A stretch of 64,000 bases of DNA, from assembly GCF_000702445.1 (NCBI RefSeq), contig NZ_JNIF01000003.1:1240001-1304000 (forward strand), read 5' to 3'. The DNA is from Bryobacter aggregatus MPL3. GTDB lineage: Bacteria; Acidobacteriota; Terriglobia; Bryobacterales; Bryobacteraceae. The position numbers and the translations under genes are program-made. The notes beneath the pieces were generated by a model, which worked only from the letters and a program-made list of their open reading frames with translations, did no database searches and had not been told where the DNA came from. This document shows positions 60,043-64,000 of this stretch, piece by piece (within the stretch, counting starts at the first letter, position 1; every line of letters starts with the position of its first letter).

Positions 60043-61074
60043 ATGCGCCTCCTGGTCCGAATCCTCATCACCAACACCGCGATCGCCTTGCTCATGGTGC
60101 TGACGATCGCCGCCTTTGATGGTGATTTCCGGCCCTCCCGATGGATCCCTTCCATCTTCATCTCCGGGATCTATTCCATTTCTGTCAGCGGGCTGGCGCT
60201 ATGGATCATGCCGAAATGCGCGCCTCGCATCGCGGGCTCTTCCCTCGTCCGCTGGGCCAAGATCCTGGGCTTGTTCTCTCTGATTGCGCTCGCTGGAGGC
60301 ACCATCGCCTATCTCATCCTGACTCTGCAACCCTTCTTCCCCATCCGCATGGGCTATGCCAGCAGTATGCTGATCTGTCTCCTGTTCAGCAATGTCATCG
60401 GCTCCGTGTCCTATATCATTGAACACGCGCGCCATCAGGTCCAGGCCAGCAGCCTCGAACTCCGCACCCGCGAGCTCGAGCGCGAACGGGCACTCAAAGC
60501 GGCAGCCGATGCGAAGCTCCAAAGTCTCGAATCCCGCGTCCACCCGCACTTCCTCTTCAATACCTTGAATTCCATCTCGAGCCTGGTCCGCTCGAATCCG
60601 GCCCAGGCGGAAGCGCTCATTGAGAACCTCGCCGCATTGCTTCGCTTCTCGCTCGACCGGCAGGGGAGGCTCGTCTCTCTCGAGGATGAACTGCGCATCA
60701 CGCGCGGCTATCTCGAGATCGAGAAGACCCGCTTCGACGAGCGATTGCAGTATCATTTCGATGTTCCGCAAGACTTGCATGCGGTGCAGGTGCCTGCGCT
60801 GTCGCTGCAAACTCTCACCGAGAACAGCGTCAAGTACGCAGTCGGCGCACTGCGCAGCGGGGCGCGGATCGAGATCCGCGTGCGGGAGCTCGGCAGCGAG
60901 ATCGAGTTCGAAGTCCGCGACACCGGGCCGGGCTTCTCACCGGACAGCCTGCCCGCCGGACACGGCCTCGACATGCTGCGCCAGCGCCTCGAAGGAAATT
61001 ACGGAGCCGGCGCGACCCTCAAGGCACGCCGCCTCGATCCCGGCATGGAGGTCACATTCCGCATCCCATGTTGA
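60043..61074 (+). CDS. LytS-type sensor histidine kinase
   Basis: 343 residues. Four membrane helices (about 4-125) are followed by a short coiled coil (about 130-160) and the His_kinase domain with SRVHPHFLFNTLNSISSLVR (phospho-His near 169). The GHKL ATPase follows (LQTLTENSVKYAVGALRSGA, and VRDTGPGFSPDSLPAGHGLD). It senses an unknown signal through its membrane part and phosphorylates the LytTR regulator encoded next, whose start overlaps its stop by 7 bases. Confidence 0.93.
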   Translation: MRLLVRILITNTAIALLMVLTIAAFDGDFRPSRWIPSIFISGIYSISVSGLALWIMPKCAPRIAGSSLVRWAKILGLFSLIALAGGTIAYLILTLQPFFPIRMGYASSMLICLLFSNVIGSVSYIIEHARHQVQASSLELRTRELERERALKAAADAKLQSLESRVHPHFLFNTLNSISSLVRSNPAQAEALIENLAALLRFSLDRQGRLVSLEDELRITRGYLEIEKTRFDERLQYHFDVPQDLHAVQVPALSLQTLTENSVKYAVGALRSGARIEIRVRELGSEIEFEVRDTGPGFSPDSLPAGHGLDMLRQRLEGNYGAGATLKARRLDPGMEVTFRIPC

Positions 61075-61823
61075 ACGCATTCCTCGTCGACGACGAACGG
61101 CTTGCCGTCGAGCGGCTCACCCGCCTGCTGCAGACCGACCTGCGCATCCGCATCCTCGGCTCTGCCACAGACCCCCAGCTCGCCCTCGAACAGATCGAGT
61201 CACTCAAGCCCGACCTCCTCTTCCTCGACATCCAGATGCCGGAGATGGACGGCTTCCAGTTGCTGCAACGCCTCAGCCACCAGCCGCTGGTCATCTTCGC
61301 CACCGCCTACGACCAATACGCGCTGCAGGCCTTTGAAACCAACAGCGTCGCCTATCTCTTAAAGCCCATCGAGCAGACAAAACTGACCCAGGCCATCGAC
61401 AAACTGGAGGCCATTCGTGGAGGCCGCCAGCCGGCGCCCGACCTCAATGCCCTGCTTGCTCACTTTGCGGCGAAGCTCGCCCCCACCTATCCGGAACGTA
61501 TCAGTTCGAGGAGCGGCGATCGAGTCGAATTCATTGATCTCAGCCGCGTCACCCACTTCTACGCGGAAGACAAACTCTCTTTCGCCGCCACAGAACTCAA
61601 GACTTACATCATCGATCAGACGATTACAGAACTCGAAGGGAAGCTCGACCCGGCCCGTTTCTTTCGCATCCACCGCTCGACGCTGGTGAATCTCGCCTGG
61701 GTCTCTGAGCTGTATACTTACTTCGGCGGCAAACTGATGCTTCGCTTGAAGGATGCCCAAAAGACAGAGCTCACGGCCTCCAAAGACCGGGCTCGCGAGC
61801 TACGCGAGAAATTGGGGTTATAA
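61068..61823 (+). CDS. LytTR-family response regulator
   Basis: 251 residues. The receiver domain has the acidic pair at 8-9 (FLVDDERLAV), phospho-Asp 54 (DLLFLDIQMPEMDGF) and Lys 99 (VAYLLKPI). The LytTR DNA-binding domain (about 145-245) shows RISSRSGDRVEFIDLSRVTH, DKLSFAATELKTYIIDQTIT and FFRIHRSTLVNLAWVSELYT. It should bind imperfect direct repeats at promoters; the targets are unknown. Its stop is immediately followed by the VOC gene start. Confidence 0.95.
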   Translation: MLNAFLVDDERLAVERLTRLLQTDLRIRILGSATDPQLALEQIESLKPDLLFLDIQMPEMDGFQLLQRLSHQPLVIFATAYDQYALQAFETNSVAYLLKPIEQTKLTQAIDKLEAIRGGRQPAPDLNALLAHFAAKLAPTYPERISSRSGDRVEFIDLSRVTHFYAEDKLSFAATELKTYIIDQTITELEGKLDPARFFRIHRSTLVNLAWVSELYTYFGGKLMLRLKDAQKTELTASKDRARELREKLGL

Positions 61824-62195
61824 ATGTCCGTCCACTTTGAGAACAGCCAGCCAATTCTGCGCGTCAAGAACATGGCGGAGAGCCTGCACTTCTATGTCGA
61901 CCTGCTCGGCTTTCGCAATGCGCCCTGGGGCAATTCCGAGTTCACCAGTGTGAACCGCGACCGCGCGGGAATCTATCTCTGCCAAGGGGCACAAGGAGCG
62001 CCAGGGACCTGGGTGTGGATCGGAGTCTCGGACGCAGCACAGCTGCACGCGCAGTACCAGGCAAAAGGCGTCCAAATTGTCCTTCCGCCCACCAACTACC
62101 CATGGGCCTTGGAGTTCCAGGTTGAGGATCCTGACGGGCACAGACTTCGTTTTGGTTCTGAACCGCTCGAAGAAGATTCACTCCACTCGGATTGA
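61824..62195 (+). CDS. VOC-superfamily (glyoxalase/bleomycin-resistance-like) protein
   Basis: 123 residues, a single VOC module of the usual size. NSQPILRVKNMAESLHFYVD with LLGFRN is the first half, and NYPWALEFQVEDPDGHRLRF with GSEP the second. The His or Glu metal ligands of glyoxalase I are not clearly all present, so it may bind a hydrophobic compound or antibiotic instead. It begins directly after the LytTR stop (TAA then ATG), which ties it to the two-component operon. Confidence 0.88.
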   Translation: MSVHFENSQPILRVKNMAESLHFYVDLLGFRNAPWGNSEFTSVNRDRAGIYLCQGAQGAPGTWVWIGVSDAAQLHAQYQAKGVQIVLPPTNYPWALEFQVEDPDGHRLRFGSEPLEEDSLHSD

Positions 62196-62228
62196 ACAAA
62201 TCCGCGGCGAGCGCGTATTTCCCTAGCG

Positions 62229-62873
62229 ATGCAGCGATCCCATCTCTACCTCTCCTTTCTCATAGCCGCGACATTCGCCAGTGGGCAATCTCTGGCGCCC
62301 GGCAACTTAGAGTTGAAAGAAACCCGTGCAGAACAAGTGACTTACAAAGGGCGTCCGGCCATACGCGTCACAGAAGCCGCAGGGACCAACGCCACCAACA
62401 CCATGACCCTCGTCAAGAACACCTCCTTCGACAACGGGACCATCGAAGTGGAAATCAGCGGCGATACCGCGCCCAATGCGCCGCTAGGCCAACGAGTCTT
62501 TGTCGGCATCGCCTTCCGCGTGGCGAACGCACAATATGAGTGCTTCTACATTCGTCCCAAAAACGGACGCTCGGCAGATCAGCTCCAACGCAATCACAGC
62601 ACGCAGTACATCTCCGAGCCCGGCTATCCATGGGAGAAGCTCCGGGAAGAAACTCCAGGCAAGTATGAGTCCTATGTCGACCTGGTTCCCGGCGAATGGA
62701 CCAAGCTGAAGATCGAGGTTTCCGGCAAGACAGCACGGCTCTTTGTGGGCAATGCCACGCAGCCGGTGCTGGTGGTACAGGATCTCAAACAGCCGCTCGT
62801 CAAAGGAGCCATCGGACTTTGGGTAGGGCCGGGAACCATCGCGCACTTTGCAGACTTGCGCATCCAGCCCTAG
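62229..62873 (+). CDS. Exported concanavalin/LamG-like protein
   Basis: 214 residues with a signal peptide (MQRSHLYLSFLIAATFASGQ). The mature protein resembles the jelly-roll 3-keto-disaccharide hydrolase-like (DUF1080) or LamG fold: TSFDNGTIEVEISGDTAPNA, RVFVGIAFRVANAQYECFYI, DLVPGEWTKLKIEVSGKTAR and GAIGLWVGPGTIAHFADLRI. It probably binds or cleaves a glycan, but catalytic residues cannot be assigned. It ends 4 bases before the stop of the YeiH-family gene on the other strand. Confidence 0.8.
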   Translation: MQRSHLYLSFLIAATFASGQSLAPGNLELKETRAEQVTYKGRPAIRVTEAAGTNATNTMTLVKNTSFDNGTIEVEISGDTAPNAPLGQRVFVGIAFRVANAQYECFYIRPKNGRSADQLQRNHSTQYISEPGYPWEKLREETPGKYESYVDLVPGEWTKLKIEVSGKTARLFVGNATQPVLVVQDLKQPLVKGAIGLWVGPGTIAHFADLRIQP

Positions 62874-62876
62874 CCG

Positions 62877-64000
62877 CTAGACCTGCGGCACTTCAAAAAA
62901 GATGCCGCCAAACACCAGCCAGGCCAGGATCAAGGTCCAGACAACATTGAAGGCTTGGGCGCCGAGGAAGGCCCAGAAGGGACGGCCTTCTTCCATCGTG
63001 AGCAAGTCGGTGAATTTCGTCTCGAGGCCGATCGAGACAAAGGCCATCGCAAACCAGATATTCCGCAGGTTTGTGATGATTGGCTTCGTCGTCTTGACCA
63101 GCGCGGGCTCTAAGGCAAATGAGAAGATCAGCGAGGCGGTGATGAAGCCAAGAACGAACTTCGGAAAGCGGTTCCAGATCACAATCGCGCTGGTTCCTTT
63201 GCCTGCCGCCGACTTCCGCGCGCTCCACCAGATCGAGAGCAGGAAGGCGGCCAGGCCAAGCAGCACGTTCTGTGAGAATTTGACGATGGTCCCGATCTTC
63301 GCTGCCGTCTCGCTGATCAACTCGCCCGCAGCCACAACGGAACCGGTAGTATCAAGAGTCCCGCCCAGCCAGGCCCCGGCCACCACGTCCGGCATTCCAA
63401 AGGCACGGATCAAATAAGGCTGGATGACGATCATCGGCACAGCCACAATCAGGACGATCGAGGTGACATAGCTCAGCTTTTTGCGGTCGCCTTCGATCGC
63501 ACCGCAGGCGGCAATCGCGGCCGAGACACCGCAAATGGAAACAGCCGTCGAAAGCATGGTGGCAAACTCGTCATCGAGCTTCATCTTCTTGCAGAGCCAA
63601 AAGCTGAAATACCAGACGACCAGCACAACCAGAATCGATTGGAAGATCCCCAGCGCGCCAGCGGCCAGGATATCGGCAAAGAGGATGGTGGCGCCCATCA
63701 GGATGAGTCCGGTCTTGATGTAGAACTCGGTGCGCACAGCAGGCTGCAACCATTCCGGAGTACCAATGACATTACTAAACAACAGGCCAATCGCCAGCGC
63801 AAAAATCACCGACTCGATCCCCCAGTGGCTGGCAATCGAGTTCCCCGCAAAAAGCTGAGCGGCTAAGCCGAGAGCGAATACGAAAGGGAAGGCCAGCAAT
63901 TGTTTCGAGACGCGCTCGCGCATGATGAACATGCCGAGGCAGGTGAGCAAGCCGATCACAACTGCGATTCCGGCCCAGCCAAGGAGCCAATTGGCGGTCA
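62877..64000 (-). CDS. YeiH/UPF0324-family membrane transporter, 5' end beyond window
   Basis: At least 374 residues. The frame remains open to the right edge (TANWLLGWAGIAVVIGLLTC), so an internal GTG at 63959 need not be the start. Ten or so membrane helices are visible with the family blocks YIKTGLILMGATILFADILA, STAVSICGVSAAIAACGAIE, GAWLGGTLDTTGSVVAAGEL and AAKIGTIVKFSQNVLLGLAA. Proteins of this family are annotated as putative sulfate exporters; the real substrate is unsettled. Confidence 0.9.
   Translation of the reverse strand, partial: TANWLLGWAGIAVVIGLLTCLGMFIMRERVSKQLLAFPFVFALGLAAQLFAGNSIASHWGIESVIFALAIGLLFSNVIGTPEWLQPAVRTEFYIKTGLILMGATILFADILAAGALGIFQSILVVLVVWYFSFWLCKKMKLDDEFATMLSTAVSICGVSAAIAACGAIEGDRKKLSYVTSIVLIVAVPMIVIQPYLIRAFGMPDVVAGAWLGGTLDTTGSVVAAGELISETAAKIGTIVKFSQNVLLGLAAFLLSIWWSARKSAAGKGTSAIVIWNRFPKFVLGFITASLIFSFALEPALVKTTKPIITNLRNIWFAMAFVSIGLETKFTDLLTMEEGRPFWAFLGAQAFNVVWTLILAWLVFGGIFFEVPQV

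Overview
The window looks like chromosomal DNA of an acidobacterium, most likely the Bryobacter/Solibacter branch of Acidobacteriota. This is inferred from gene content and not proven. The indicators are two tandem Oar-type TonB receptors with carboxypeptidase-regulatory-like N-termini, a PQQ dehydrogenase carrying an inserted cytochrome c domain, a SpoIVB-type S55 peptidase in a presumably non-sporulating genome, many small secreted proteins of unknown function, and generally GC-rich coding sequence. Genes are packed tightly and many have 3' ends that touch or overlap. No rRNA, tRNA, CRISPR array or complete insertion sequence was seen.

Layout. 1-3038: a secreted Rhs/YD-repeat protein that runs off the left edge, preceded by a small secreted protein. 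3039-4300: mostly non-coding, with a terminator-like hairpin and a decayed small gene in several frames. 4301-11360: two Oar-like TonB-dependent receptors. 11375-21795 (minus): one long operon of three membrane-fusion (HlyD-type) adaptors, a MacB-type permease, a TolC-type outer-membrane protein, mutL, and a Tat-exported DOPA-dioxygenase-like protein. 21896-23974: PQQ dehydrogenase. 23971-28448 (minus): a more A+T-rich stretch with a methyltransferase carrying tandem repeats, a secreted 703-residue protein and a lipoprotein. It contains a broken copy of the 3' end of rho, suggesting that material was inserted or duplicated beside rho. 28571-34515: rho, engB, lon and clpX (minus).

34639-36401 holds a Tat-type sugar isomerase-like protein and an unknown secreted protein. 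36373-41957 (minus) reads as one operon: exosortase, EpsI-like protein, tilS, ftsH and a HAD phosphatase. 42055-47015 (plus) is a three-gene secreted set: S55 peptidase, beta-propeller protein and serine hydrolase. 47012-51768 is housekeeping: pyk, uppP and ftsK. 51818-54184 is a small defence or stability island with two adjacent toxin-antitoxin-like modules, HTH plus nucleotidyltransferase and Xre plus RES-domain toxin. Each has visible candidate control sites. 54210-59412 holds DinB, Gfo/Idh/MocA oxidoreductase, aat, a PA14 protein, a NagX-like membrane acyltransferase and an MFS transporter. 59500-62195 is an apparent operon of a TPR protein with a C-terminal CxxCH, a LytS-type kinase, a LytTR regulator and a VOC protein. 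A LamG-like secreted protein and a YeiH-family transporter that runs off the right edge close the window.

The strongest unexplained signals are the rho remnant flanking the A+T-rich stretch, the paired toxin-antitoxin modules with a perfect 16-bp operator-like palindrome, the three-adaptor efflux operon that runs directly into mutL, and the methyltransferase with a duplicated tail domain.
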